Of a stretch of 64,000 nt of DNA, positions 52,068 through 61,389 are shown in pieces (positions within the stretch are counted from its first letter, which is position 1; every line of letters starts with the position of its first letter). The DNA is from Schumannella luteola (GTDB lineage: Bacteria > Actinomycetota > Actinomycetes > Actinomycetales > Microbacteriaceae). Position numbers and translations under genes: made by a program. The stretch is from the NCBI RefSeq assembly GCF_013408685.1, contig NZ_JACBZY010000001.1, positions 496,001 through 560,000 of the forward strand. The letters are read 5' to 3'. Under the pieces are notes generated by a model, which was not told where the DNA came from, did no database searches, and saw nothing but the letters and a program-made list of their open reading frames with translations.

Positions 52068-55000
52068 TCACGCCGTGACGCGCGCGCGGCGGCGCACCCG
52101 CGACCGCAGCACGGCCATCAGGCCGAGCGCGAGCAGGCCGAGCCCGAGGCCGAGCGGCGGGCTGTCGACGCCGGATGCCGCGAGTCCCCCGATGCGACCG
52201 GAGCCGGCAGCCGATCCCGAGCCGACGCCGCCCGCTTCCGACCCGACGCCGCCGGGCGCGGTGCCCGGGTCGCCGGGACCACCGGGCTGACCCGGCAGAC
52301 CGGGGCCGCCCGGGTCGGTCGGCACGACGACCCGCACGGTGACCGAGCCGGCCGTCTCGACGTTGCCCGCCGCATCCACCGACCGGAACTCGACCAGGCT
52401 GTCGCCCGACGTCGTCACGACCGCGCGCACGCCCGGCGTCCAGGTGCCGCCCGCGATGCGGTACCAGGTGGAGGCGACGCCCGAGGTGGCGTCGGCCGCG
52501 GCCAGGTCGACGACCGCGGAGGCGGCGTCGGCGGCCGGCGCGACGGCGGCCATCGCCGAGACGCCCGCATCTCCGGCAGCGCCCGCAGCCCCCGACGCAC
52601 CCGCCGCCCGCGCGGTCCGCGCCGCGACGGGCGACCCCGTCGACACGGTCGCCGTGGTGACCGGCGCGGTGCCGTCGATCGGCACCTCGAGGCGCTGCTC
52701 GGCCGTGTTGCCCGCGGCGTCCGTCGCCGTGATGTCGAGCGTGTGCCGACCGTCGGCGTCGAACACGATGGGGTCGCTGTAGTCCGACGCCCCAGCGCCG
52801 TCGACGCCGACCCGCAGCGCCACGTCGCCCGGGCGGTCGTCATCGCCCGCGATCGCCACCGTGACCGGCGTCGTGCGGAACCAGCCGGCCTCGCCGTCGG
52901 GCGCCGCGGGCGTGGTCGACGAGCTCACGACGGGCGCGGACGCATCCACCGGCGCCGGCAGCGACCACACGTCGGCGATCGACGGGTCGTAGTAGCTGTG
53001 GTCGTCGAGGTTCTGGAAGGTCACCCGCACCGTGTCGCCCTTCACGCGATCCGCCGGCACCAGCACCTGGAAGGTCTCGGTCCCGGCGCCCGTCGCGCGG
53101 GCGTTCTGCCGCGTGTGCACCGCTTCGCCGTCGACGAGGATGCGGTACCGCTTCGTCTGCGAGCGGTCGTAGGTCTCGATCGAGCGCAGCAGCAGCGGCT
53201 GCCCGGCCTTCGCCGCCAGGTCGAACGCGAACTGCGAGAAGTCGGCCAGGTGCCCGGCGTAGCGGCGGGTCAGCCCGGCTTCGGTGTTCGTGCCCGAGCT
53301 CGCGGATGCGGTGAGCGCGTGCGCCTGCTCGGAGGCGTCATCGCCGAGGTCGACGTGGTCGAGCGCCCCGTCGGCGCCGGCCGCGATCGCGACCGTCACC
53401 GCGACGTCCCTCTGCGGCGGCAGCCCGTCGGCGGTGGCGAAGCGCGTCGTCAGCGCGACCTGGCGGCTGGCGACCGGCGCATCCACCGGCGACAGCACCG
53501 GCAGACGCAGCTCGCGCGACTCCCCCGGCGCGAGCGTCACGGTCGCGCCCGTGCCGACGGTCCAGCCCTCGGGCGCGTCGATCTCGAGCCGGCCCGTGGC
53601 GCTGGCGACGCCGTCGTTGCGCACGACCGCGGTGACGCTCGTGGGCGATCCGGGCTCGATCGACGACGGGGTCGCGGTCGCCGAGGCGATCGCCAGACCG
53701 CGGTTCTCGGCGACGTGGAAGGAGTACGAGCCCGAGCCGACCTGCAGCACGAGGTCGCCGCCGTCCATGGCCGCGGCGCGCACGCCCGCCGCATCCGCCA
53801 CCGGAGTGCCGCTCTCGGTCACCGCGGCGAGGCCGGAGGCCGGGATGCGCACCGTCGCGGTCGACCCGACCGGCACCCGGGCGTCGAGCGTGAGCCCGTC
53901 GGCGCCGACCTTCCACGACGACGCGACCGTGCCGAACGGGGTCTGCAGCGATGCGCTCGCGTGGTCGAGGCCCGTGCGGGTGACCTTCGGCGCGATGGAG
54001 AGGTCGCGCCATCCCGTCTCGTCGCCGGGCGTGATGCCGGCCACGTCGTGGAAGAACCAGTCGTCGGCGGTGCCGAGGAAGTAGTGCCCCAGCGAGCGGG
54101 CGTCGGTCGACCAGTGCTCCCACATCGTCGTCGCGCCGTTCGCGAGCATGTAGCCCCAGCTCGGGTACGACGTCTGCTCGGCGAGGGCGTAGGCGACATC
54201 CGCGTGGCCGTAGTCGGTCAACACAGGCAGCAGGTTCTTCGTGCCGAGCACGCCGGTGTTGAGGTGCATGCCGCGAGCGCGCACGTCGACGGCGATGCTG
54301 TCGGCCGCCTTCTGCGCCTGCTCGGCGCTGAGCGGCAGGCCGTAGGCGACCGCGAGCACGTTGTGCGTCTGGCGGTAGCCGTTGTCGCCGACGCCGCGGT
54401 AGTACCCGGCCGCGGCATCCCAGAACTCGTGGTCGAAGGCCTTCTGCACGACCCCGGCCCGCTCCTGGAAGGTCGCCGCGTCGGCGGCGTGCCCGGTCAG
54501 GTCGGCCATGCGGCCCATGAGCGTCAGCATGCGGTAGAGCGTCGCGGTCGCCGACACGCGCTTGTCCTCCTGCGGGTCGCCGCCGGCCGGACTCGCCTCG
54601 GGCGCGACCCAGTCGCCGAGCCGCGAGTTCGCGAGACCACCGGGCGAGCGCGAGTACTCCAGGTCGACGTACTTCTTCATGTCGTCGTAGAGCCCGGTGA
54701 GCACCTGACGGTCGCCGCCGTAGCGGTTCAGCTGCCACGGCACCTCGAGGAAGGCCATGTGCCACGGCGGCACCACCCCCCAGTCGCCCCAGTTCTTCGA
54801 CGACGGCGCGATGACCATCGGCGAGCCGTCGGGCAGGCGCGACTCGTCGACGTCGCGCATCCACTTGGCGAAGAGCTCCTGCGAGTCGAGGTTCATGAGG
54901 AACATCTCGGCTCCCACCGCCGCGTCGCCGGTCCAGCCGTTCTTCTCGAACATGGGGGTGTCGGTCGGGATGCCGTGCAGGTTGTTGAGCAGCGTGTTCA

Positions 55001-56987
55001 CGACGGCCTGGTGGGTGCCGTTCATGGTCGCGCTGCCCGAGTCGAAGGTGCTCGTGACGGCCGTGTCACTGTGCAGCAGCTGCGCCGTGAAGGCGCTCAG
55101 CGGCGGCTGCTCGGAGCCGGGCCATCCGGTGACCTGCACGTACTGGAATCCCTTGTACGAGAAGCGCGCCGCCCAGGTCTCGGGGCGGGCGCCGGCGAAG
55201 ACGTAGCGGTCGGTCTGGAACCCGGCCGCGAAGCCGCCGTTGTTGTCCTGATTGACGGTGCCGTCGGCGCGCAGCTTCTCGGCGTAGCGCAGCTCGAGCT
55301 GCGTTCCGGCGGGCGCCTCGGCGGCGATCTTCACGTTGCCGGCGAGCACGCGCGGGAACTTCACGACCCAGATGCCGGGCTTCGGCTGCGTCATCGACGC
55401 GGCAGGCAGCTCCTCGGTGACGCGGATGGGCTGCTGGCGCTGGTGAACGAGCTCGCCCTTCGGCCCGGCGACCTTCGCGGCCTTCTTCCACGCGCCGTCG
55501 TCGTAGCCGGCGGTGTCGGCGCCGGGCAGCTCGGTGCGCGCGTCGTAGAGCTCGCCGCCGTAGAGGTCGTCGAAGCGGGTGGGGCCGTCGTGGCGGCGCC
55601 AGCTGTCGTCCGTCACGACATCCTGGGTCGAGCCGTCGGCGTTCTGGATGCGCAGCACCGCCCGCACGGTCGGCTCGTCGTGCCAGGTGGGCGAGTCCCA
55701 GTTCCAGACGTTGCCGCCGGTCATGCCGTAGAAGCCGCGACCGAGCTCGACGGACAGGGCGTTGCGCCCGGCGACGAGCTGCTCGGTCACGTCGATCGCG
55801 TCGTACTGCACGGTGTCGTCGTAGTCGGTGAAGCCGGGGGCGAGCAGGTGGTCGCTCGCCGGGGCGCCGTTGAGCCGGAAGTCGGCGTAGCCGCCCGCCG
55901 CGAAGAACAGCGTCGCGTTCGCGGGGGTGCCGTCGAGGACGAACTCGGTGCGCAGCAGCGGAGCCGGCGCGGCCGGGTCGGCGGGGGCTCGCACGCCCGA
56001 GCCCCAGGCGCCCTGCCCGTAGGGGGCGATCACGTTCACGGCGGCCCAGTCGGCATCGTCGAAGCCCGGCTTCTCGAAGCCGGCGGGGATCTGCTTGCTT
56101 CCGCGCCAGCTCGCATCCGTCATGATGTCGGCGGTCGAGCCGTCGTCGTAGGTGACGCGGATGGCGGCGATGAGCCCGGCGGGCGAGTTCGGGCCGTTGG
56201 TGGTGCGCACCGCGACGACGCTGCCGGTCTTCTTCAGGTCGACCGGGTACGAGCGCGACTGCTGCCAGCCGTTCTCGACCGGCTCGGTGGCGCCGACCTG
56301 CGTTCCGTCGACCCAGAGCGTGTACGAGTCGTCGGCGGTGATCACGATCTCGGCCGAGACGGCGTCGCGGCCGTTCGGCGAGGTCAGGGTGCGGCGGAAG
56401 GCTCGGTCTTCCGCCGGCGGGTTGCCGGCCGCCTCGGGCGTCCAGATCCAGTTCGCGCCGTCGACCGTGACCCGATCGGACTTCGGGGTGCGCGGGTTGC
56501 CGATCCAGTCGGCGCCGCCCCAGTCGGCGTCATCGTGCAGGCCGGTGCGGAAGGTCGACTCGCCCCGGGCGGAGCCGGCCGAGGTGACGACCTCGACGCT
56601 CCAGTCGTAGCGGGTGGCGGCGTCGAGCGCGGCGCCGGCGTAGGCGATCTCGGTGCTGGCCGAGCTGGCGACGACGCCGGAATCCCAGGCGACGCCCGAG
56701 GGCCCGTCGACCACGACGCGGTACGACTGCTGCACGACGTCGCGCGCGCTCGGCGCGGCGATGACCCACGACAGGCGGGGATGCGCGAGGTCGACCCCGA
56801 TCGGCTCGGTGCTGTGCTCGACCTGCAGCCGCTCGAGCGCGACGGCGGGCGCGGCCGGTTCGGCGGAGGCCGCGGCGGCTCCGCCGAGCGAGGTGAGAGC
56901 GAGGGATGCGGTCACGAGCAGTGCGGTGATCGTGCGGGTCGGCGCGACCGGGACACGGCGGCGCGGCGGACTCTGGCGATGGGTCAC
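52068..56987 (-). CDS. Secreted, cell-wall-anchored alpha-L-rhamnosidase (GH78)
   Basis: A 1639-aa exported enzyme. The signal peptide ends near ASA (residue 42). Beta-rich accessory domains precede the (alpha/alpha)6 barrel; the catalytic segment DTPMFEKNGWTGD gives Asp676, Glu681 and Asp688, the same spacing as the well-known GH78 acid triplet. The C-terminal third holds a COG1470-like beta domain, an NPCBM-like module and a Pro/Gly linker. The end LAASG (1602-1606), a hydrophobic helix and Arg-rich tail is a sortase-type anchor of the LAxTG class. It releases rhamnose from plant glycosides or polysaccharides at the surface. GTG start follows GGAACTCCTTC. Confidence 0.9.
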   Translation of the reverse strand: MTHRQSPPRRRVPVAPTRTITALLVTASLALTSLGGAAAASAEPAAPAVALERLQVEHSTEPIGVDLAHPRLSWVIAAPSARDVVQQSYRVVVDGPSGVAWDSGVVASSASTEIAYAGAALDAATRYDWSVEVVTSAGSARGESTFRTGLHDDADWGGADWIGNPRTPKSDRVTVDGANWIWTPEAAGNPPAEDRAFRRTLTSPNGRDAVSAEIVITADDSYTLWVDGTQVGATEPVENGWQQSRSYPVDLKKTGSVVAVRTTNGPNSPAGLIAAIRVTYDDGSTADIMTDASWRGSKQIPAGFEKPGFDDADWAAVNVIAPYGQGAWGSGVRAPADPAAPAPLLRTEFVLDGTPANATLFFAAGGYADFRLNGAPASDHLLAPGFTDYDDTVQYDAIDVTEQLVAGRNALSVELGRGFYGMTGGNVWNWDSPTWHDEPTVRAVLRIQNADGSTQDVVTDDSWRRHDGPTRFDDLYGGELYDARTELPGADTAGYDDGAWKKAAKVAGPKGELVHQRQQPIRVTEELPAASMTQPKPGIWVVKFPRVLAGNVKIAAEAPAGTQLELRYAEKLRADGTVNQDNNGGFAAGFQTDRYVFAGARPETWAARFSYKGFQYVQVTGWPGSEQPPLSAFTAQLLHSDTAVTSTFDSGSATMNGTHQAVVNTLLNNLHGIPTDTPMFEKNGWTGDAAVGAEMFLMNLDSQELFAKWMRDVDESRLPDGSPMVIAPSSKNWGDWGVVPPWHMAFLEVPWQLNRYGGDRQVLTGLYDDMKKYVDLEYSRSPGGLANSRLGDWVAPEASPAGGDPQEDKRVSATATLYRMLTLMGRMADLTGHAADAATFQERAGVVQKAFDHEFWDAAAGYYRGVGDNGYRQTHNVLAVAYGLPLSAEQAQKAADSIAVDVRARGMHLNTGVLGTKNLLPVLTDYGHADVAYALAEQTSYPSWGYMLANGATTMWEHWSTDARSLGHYFLGTADDWFFHDVAGITPGDETGWRDLSIAPKVTRTGLDHASASLQTPFGTVASSWKVGADGLTLDARVPVGSTATVRIPASGLAAVTESGTPVADAAGVRAAAMDGGDLVLQVGSGSYSFHVAENRGLAIASATATPSSIEPGSPTSVTAVVRNDGVASATGRLEIDAPEGWTVGTGATVTLAPGESRELRLPVLSPVDAPVASRQVALTTRFATADGLPPQRDVAVTVAIAAGADGALDHVDLGDDASEQAHALTASASSGTNTEAGLTRRYAGHLADFSQFAFDLAAKAGQPLLLRSIETYDRSQTKRYRILVDGEAVHTRQNARATGAGTETFQVLVPADRVKGDTVRVTFQNLDDHSYYDPSIADVWSLPAPVDASAPVVSSSTTPAAPDGEAGWFRTTPVTVAIAGDDDRPGDVALRVGVDGAGASDYSDPIVFDADGRHTLDITATDAAGNTAEQRLEVPIDGTAPVTTATVSTGSPVAARTARAAGASGAAGAAGDAGVSAMAAVAPAADAASAVVDLAAADATSGVASTWYRIAGGTWTPGVRAVVTTSGDSLVEFRSVDAAGNVETAGSVTVRVVVPTDPGGPGLPGQPGGPGDPGTAPGGVGSEAGGVGSGSAAGSGRIGGLAASGVDSPPLGLGLGLLALGLMAVLRSRVRRRARVTA

Positions 56988-57086
56988 GAAGGAGTTCCAA
57001 TCATCGTCGATCGGGTCGCGGGCGCATCGTCGCGCACGCCGAGGAAGCGGCTCGGTCGTCGCGGTCGGGGGTGGTGGTCGACCTTT

Positions 57087-57098
57087 TGAAACGATTCA
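57087..57098. promoter_or_regulatory. LacI-type operator candidate before the rhamnosidase
   Basis: TGAAACGATTCA is a near-perfect 12-base dyad (TGAA/TTCA around CG) like the operators of LacI-family sugar regulators. It lies about 100 bases upstream of the rhamnosidase start. No LacI gene is in the window. Confidence 0.5.
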
Positions 57099-57195
57099 TC
57101 CGCTCGTGCGGACGACGCTAGCAGGAGGGCGCGTCAGCCGACAAGAGTCGGACAGCCGACGGTCCGATCCCTCGCGGGGTACGTCGCGGACCGCG

Positions 57196-58791
57196 CTACT
57201 CGGGCGCCGTGACCGGCAGGGTCACGACGACCGTCAGCCCTTCGCCGCGCCGACTGTCGAGCCGCAGCTCTCCCGAGGCCGCCGACACGAGCGCGGCGAC
57301 GATCGGCAGGCCGAGGCCGGCGCCGGTTCCCGAGCGCGCCTTCGGGCCGCGGGTGAAGCGCTGCAGGGCGCTGCGCTCGAGCTCGGGCGGAAGCCCGCCC
57401 GCCTGATCGACGACCCGCAGCTCGGCGCGTTCGGGGCCGACGGCGAGGGCGACGAGGATGCGCTGGGGCTCGCCCGGCGAGCTCGGATCGCCCGCGGGCG
57501 CGCCGCCGGGCGCACCGCCCGACACCCCCGCCCGCTCCTCGAGCGCCCGCACCGCGTTGCCGACGAGGTTGTCGACGATGCGCCCCGCGTCCTCCGCGGC
57601 GAGGGCGACGGTCGCCCGCGGCGAGACGGCGGGTTCGACGGCGGAGTCGAGCGCCACATCCACCTCGACCGTGCTCGCCCGGAACGCGGCCCGGTCGACG
57701 GCGGCCGCCACCTCGTCGTGCAGGTCGCCGATCGTCGCGTGCACGGCGCCACGCGGCTGGTCGCCGCGCGCCTCGATCGTCGACAGCTCGAGCAGCGAGG
57801 TCACGAGCGTGCTCAGCCGCTCGGCGTCGCGCTGAGCCGCCTCGAGGTCGCGGCGCAGCGTCGCAGCGTCGACATCAGCCGTCGCCGCCAGCTCGAGCCG
57901 GGTGCGCAGTACCGCGACGGGGGTGCGCAGCTCGTGGCTCGCGTCGGAGACGAGCTGACGTTCACGATTGGTGGCGGCGCGCATCCGCTCGATCAGCCGG
58001 TTGAGGGTGCGAGCGAGCCGCGAGATCTCATCGTCGACGGCGCCGACCGGCAGCAGCTCGCCGCTGCGGCCGACGCTGAGCCGTTCGGCGGTCTGCTGCA
58101 GATCCTGCACCGGGCGCAGCGAGAACCGCGTGAGCAGCCAGCCTGTCGCGCCGACACCCGCGACGAGCACGATCACGATCGCCAGCAGCAGCAGGCGCAT
58201 CGGGCCGAGCTCGGCATCCTCGCTCGAGGTGTCGTCGGCGGCGACGATCGTCCAGGTGCCGCCCGTGCCGTCGGCGGTCAGGGCGAGCGTCACATAGGAG
58301 GTGTCGTCCACCCGGGTCTCGCGCACGCCGCCGTCGCGGGTCACGTCATCCGCGTCGTCGTGCACGAGGTCGGGCAGCAGGGGGCGCAGCGGCTTCGGCA
58401 GGCTCGAGATCGCGGTGCTGCCGTCGGGCCGCACCACGGCCACCCACTGCCAGACGGGCGGCTTCTCGAGCGCGGTGTCACCCGACTCGATGTCGTCGAC
58501 GTACTCGCCCGCATCCCCCGCCAGCCCATCGGCGGTGCCGAGCCGCACGATGTGCTGCAGCTGCGCGTCGATCAGCAGCGCCGCGGGAACCGCGATGAGC
58601 ACGGCGATGAGCAGCGAGCCGAGGGCGATGCGGGCGCGGATCGTCACCCGGCGGCGACGCCGGCGCGGCTTCAGCCGGGGAGGAGCGAGCGGGGCGGATG
58701 CGGGGCCGGGGGCGCCCGGCGCGGCGAGCGCGGCGTCGACACCGCCGGCGCCCGACCCGCCCGATCCGTTCCCGTCGCGCGACTCGCTCAC
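57196..58791 (-). CDS. Two-component sensor histidine kinase
   Basis: A 531-aa HAMP-type kinase. Cytoplasmic basic start, membrane helix one at about 55-75, an extracytoplasmic sensor of 120 residues, helix two at about 199-219, HAMP to about 272 and the phospho-acceptor His286 in SDASHELRTPVAVL. The ATPase has DNLVGNAVRAL and GTGAGLGLPIV motifs, with a Gly/Pro insert in between. GTG start overlaps the regulator stop (GTGA). The signal is unknown; the divergent glycosyltransferase cluster suggests envelope-related control. Confidence 0.92.
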   Translation of the reverse strand: MSESRDGNGSGGSGAGGVDAALAAPGAPGPASAPLAPPRLKPRRRRRRVTIRARIALGSLLIAVLIAVPAALLIDAQLQHIVRLGTADGLAGDAGEYVDDIESGDTALEKPPVWQWVAVVRPDGSTAISSLPKPLRPLLPDLVHDDADDVTRDGGVRETRVDDTSYVTLALTADGTGGTWTIVAADDTSSEDAELGPMRLLLLAIVIVLVAGVGATGWLLTRFSLRPVQDLQQTAERLSVGRSGELLPVGAVDDEISRLARTLNRLIERMRAATNRERQLVSDASHELRTPVAVLRTRLELAATADVDAATLRRDLEAAQRDAERLSTLVTSLLELSTIEARGDQPRGAVHATIGDLHDEVAAAVDRAAFRASTVEVDVALDSAVEPAVSPRATVALAAEDAGRIVDNLVGNAVRALEERAGVSGGAPGGAPAGDPSSPGEPQRILVALAVGPERAELRVVDQAGGLPPELERSALQRFTRGPKARSGTGAGLGLPIVAALVSAASGELRLDSRRGEGLTVVVTLPVTAPE

Positions 58792-59474
58792 ACCGGCTCC
58801 GGCGACTCCGCCGACACCGTGAACCCGACCCCGCGCACGGTCTGGATGCGGATGCCCGCCCCGGCCGCCGACAGCTTGCGCCGCAGGTAGGAGACGTACT
58901 GGTCGACGACGTTCGGATCGATGTGCCCGTCGGCGTCCCAGACCTCGGCGAGCAGCTCGGCACGGGTCACGGTCTCGCCGGCGCGGCCGGCGAGGGTGCG
59001 CAGCACGTCGAACTCGGTGCGGCTCAGCCGCAGCTCGGTTCCGGAGACCTGCACGCGCAGCCGAGGCAGGTCGAGCACGACGTCGCCGACCTCGAGCCGC
59101 ACCGGCGTCGCGAGCGCGTCGCGGCGGCGCACGGCGCGGATGCGGGCCGCCAGCTCGGCGAAGGCGAAGGGCTTGGTGAGGTAGTCGTCGGCGCCCGAGT
59201 CGAGGCCGCGCACCCGGTCGTCGACCGCATCCCGCGCCGTCAGCAGCACGACCGCGATCGACGGGTCGACCTCCTTGACCCGGCGGCACAGCTCGAAGCC
59301 CGACATGCCGGGCAGGTTGACGTCGAGCACGGCGAACTCGACGCCGCCCTCGGCGAGCGCCGCGAGTGCGCCGATGCCGTCGTGCGCGACGACGACGTCG
59401 TGCCCCTCGGCCCCGAGCCCGCGCGCGAGCAGCTCGGCCATCTCGGCCTCGTCGTCGACCACGAGCATCCTCAT
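58788..59474 (-). CDS. OmpR-family response regulator
   Basis: 228 aa. The receiver has the acidic pocket VVDDEAE, phospho-acceptor Asp51 (AVLDVNLPG), LLTARD and YLTKPFAF. The C-terminal winged helix shows LSRTEFDVLRTLAGRAGETVTR and VVDQYVSYLRRKL. It is translated together with the kinase downstream. The intergenic region to the plus-strand gene contains repeated CTCAG words and is a likely binding region. Confidence 0.95.
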   Translation of the reverse strand: MRMLVVDDEAEMAELLARGLGAEGHDVVVAHDGIGALAALAEGGVEFAVLDVNLPGMSGFELCRRVKEVDPSIAVVLLTARDAVDDRVRGLDSGADDYLTKPFAFAELAARIRAVRRRDALATPVRLEVGDVVLDLPRLRVQVSGTELRLSRTEFDVLRTLAGRAGETVTRAELLAEVWDADGHIDPNVVDQYVSYLRRKLSAAGAGIRIQTVRGVGFTVSAESPEPV

Positions 59475-59544
59475 GCCCTCATCTTCGCCGACCGGAGGCG
59501 CGATGCGAGGGTCGGATGCGCCCCGCGAGCCGGTTCGTGAACGA

Positions 59545-59605
59545 GCTCTCAGAGAGCCCTGCCCCGGGATTGCAGGGGCCCGGGATTTCCTGTCAGCCCT
59601 CTCAG
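59545..59605. promoter_or_regulatory. Repeat-rich divergent control region
   Basis: Holds the perfect dyad GCTCTC-A-GAGAGC (59545-59557), a direct repeat CCCGGGATT (59563-59571 and 59579-59587) and TGTCAG/TCTCAG spaced 9 bases apart (59591-59605). Direct repeats at about one helical turn are usual for OmpR-type regulators. Inference. Confidence 0.4.
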
Positions 59606-59661
59606 GCGCGAGGGCCGCTCACCGAAGGCGAGACCCAGACGACGGTCACAGCATCGCCGTC

Positions 59662-61389
59662 GTGACCAGCACCGTGAACACCCCGATCGTGGGCTCCGAC
59701 CCGAGCGGAACGGCATCCCCTGCCGACGCCGCCCGCGCCGCCGCCCGCGTGCTCCCGGGCACGGCGCCGGTCGCCGTCCCCGCGGGCGGCGAGACCGACG
59801 CGAATCGCTCACGCGTGCGTCTCGCCGCCCGCATCCTCACCGCCCGCATCCTCGCCGCCCGCATCCTCACCTCGCGCGCCGCCGCGCCGCTCGCCGTCGC
59901 GGCCGGCGCCCTCGCCGTCGGGCTGTGGCACTCGGGCACCCCGTCGTTCTGGGGCGACGAGGCGGCGAGCGTCATGTCGGCGCAGCGCAGCATCCCGAGC
60001 CTCCTGAGCGAGCTCACGGCCATCGACGCCGTGCACGGGCTCTACTACCTGCTGGTGCACTTCTGGATCGGCCTCGTCGGCGACAGCGAGTTCGCCGTGC
60101 GCCTCCCCAGCGTCGTCGTCTCGGCCGTCGCGGTCGCCGGCGTCGTGGTGCTCGGCCGCAAGCTGTTCGGCTCCGCCGTCGGCGTCACGGCCGGGGCGAT
60201 GCTCGCGATCATCCCCGAGTTCAGCCGCCTGGCGATCGAGGGCCGCTCCTACGCCTTCGGCGTCGCCGCCGCGGTCTGGCTGACGGTGCTGCTGGTCGCG
60301 ATCCTCGGCCGACGCGACAGCCGGATGCGCGCAGCCGGGGCTCCCGACCGCGCCCGCCGTCGCACCCGCGCGCTGTGGGTGCTCTACATCGTCGGCTGGG
60401 TGCTCGCCATCCACCTCTTCGTCTTCCTCGCGATGGTCGCCGTCGGCCACGCCGCCCTGCTGCTCGCGCTGCGCGTGCCGCGCCCGGCGTGGCGCCGCTG
60501 GCTCACCGCCGGCGCCGTCGTTCTCGCCGCGATCACTCCCATCGCGATCGTCACCTTCACCCAGCGCCACCAGGTCGGCTTCCTCGCCGCCCGCGGCTAC
60601 GCGACGCCCGACAACGTGCTCGTCTCGCAGTGGTTCATCACGATCCCCGTGGCCGTCATCGGCTGGGGCCTCGTCGCGCTGGCCGTGATCGGCGCCGCCC
60701 GCGTCCACCGCGAGCAGCGCTACCGTCTCGCCGCGATCGGCGTGTGGATGGCCGGACCGACCCTCATCGTGCTCGCCGTCTCCGCCGTCGCGCAGCCCAT
60801 CTACAACCAGCGCTACCTGGCGATGTCGATGCCCGCGCTCGCCCTCGTGATGGCCTTCGGCGCCGTCGCCGGAGTGCGGATGCTCAGCGCCCTCGCCGCC
60901 CGACGCGCACCCCGCCGGGTCGTCGCCGTGGTCGCGGCCGCCGCCGTCGGCGTCGCCCTGCTCGGCGCCGCCGCCCCCGCCTACCTCGCCCAGCGCTCCC
61001 CCTACGGCAAGGGCGGCGCCGACTTCCGGCAGACGGCCGAGGCGCTCGCGACCCACGCCGCCGCCGGCGACGCCGTGATCTTCGACCAGACCGTCAAGCC
61101 CTCGCAGCGCCCGCGCGTGATCCTGCACCTCTACCCGCAGCTCACGAAGCAGCTCGACGATGTCGCCCTGCGCACCCCCTTCGACCAGAAGGCCGGCATC
61201 TGGGACTCCGTCTGGCCGGTCGACGACGTCGCCGACCGCCTCGCCGCCCACCGCGTCGTCTGGGCCGTCGAGGTCAAGGGCAGCGGCTCGCCCGACCTGA
61301 CCGAGCTCCACCGTCTCGGCTACATCGAGACCCAGACCATCCCCGTGCACCGCACCGTGCTCATCCGCCTCGAGAAGGACCCGTCATGA
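59662..61389 (+). CDS. Polytopic GT39/GT83-like glycosyltransferase
   Basis: A 575-aa membrane protein with about eleven helices. The first extracytoplasmic loop has the catalytic acid pair SFWGDEAAS (Asp99-Glu100) typical of GT-C enzymes that use polyprenyl-phosphate sugars. The C-terminal 120 residues form a soluble outer domain. The N-terminus has a 15-base tandem repeat coding AARILT-type units. It overlaps the DPM synthase gene, which would supply polyprenol-phosphate-mannose as donor. Acceptor (protein or glycan) unknown. GTG start. Confidence 0.85.
   Translation: MTSTVNTPIVGSDPSGTASPADAARAAARVLPGTAPVAVPAGGETDANRSRVRLAARILTARILAARILTSRAAAPLAVAAGALAVGLWHSGTPSFWGDEAASVMSAQRSIPSLLSELTAIDAVHGLYYLLVHFWIGLVGDSEFAVRLPSVVVSAVAVAGVVVLGRKLFGSAVGVTAGAMLAIIPEFSRLAIEGRSYAFGVAAAVWLTVLLVAILGRRDSRMRAAGAPDRARRRTRALWVLYIVGWVLAIHLFVFLAMVAVGHAALLLALRVPRPAWRRWLTAGAVVLAAITPIAIVTFTQRHQVGFLAARGYATPDNVLVSQWFITIPVAVIGWGLVALAVIGAARVHREQRYRLAAIGVWMAGPTLIVLAVSAVAQPIYNQRYLAMSMPALALVMAFGAVAGVRMLSALAARRAPRRVVAVVAAAAVGVALLGAAAPAYLAQRSPYGKGGADFRQTAEALATHAAAGDAVIFDQTVKPSQRPRVILHLYPQLTKQLDDVALRTPFDQKAGIWDSVWPVDDVADRLAAHRVVWAVEVKGSGSPDLTELHRLGYIETQTIPVHRTVLIRLEKDPS
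59820..59870 (+). repeat. 15-base tandem repeat
   Basis: Three imperfect copies of a 15-base unit containing CGCCCGCATCCTC encode LAARIL-TARIL-AARIL. It lies just before the first membrane helix; copy changes would keep the frame. Confidence 0.7.

Noticed and set aside
59529-59587. CCCGGGATT repeats as a transposon end
   Set aside because: Repeats are direct and 16 bases apart, with no transposase; a regulator site explains them better.
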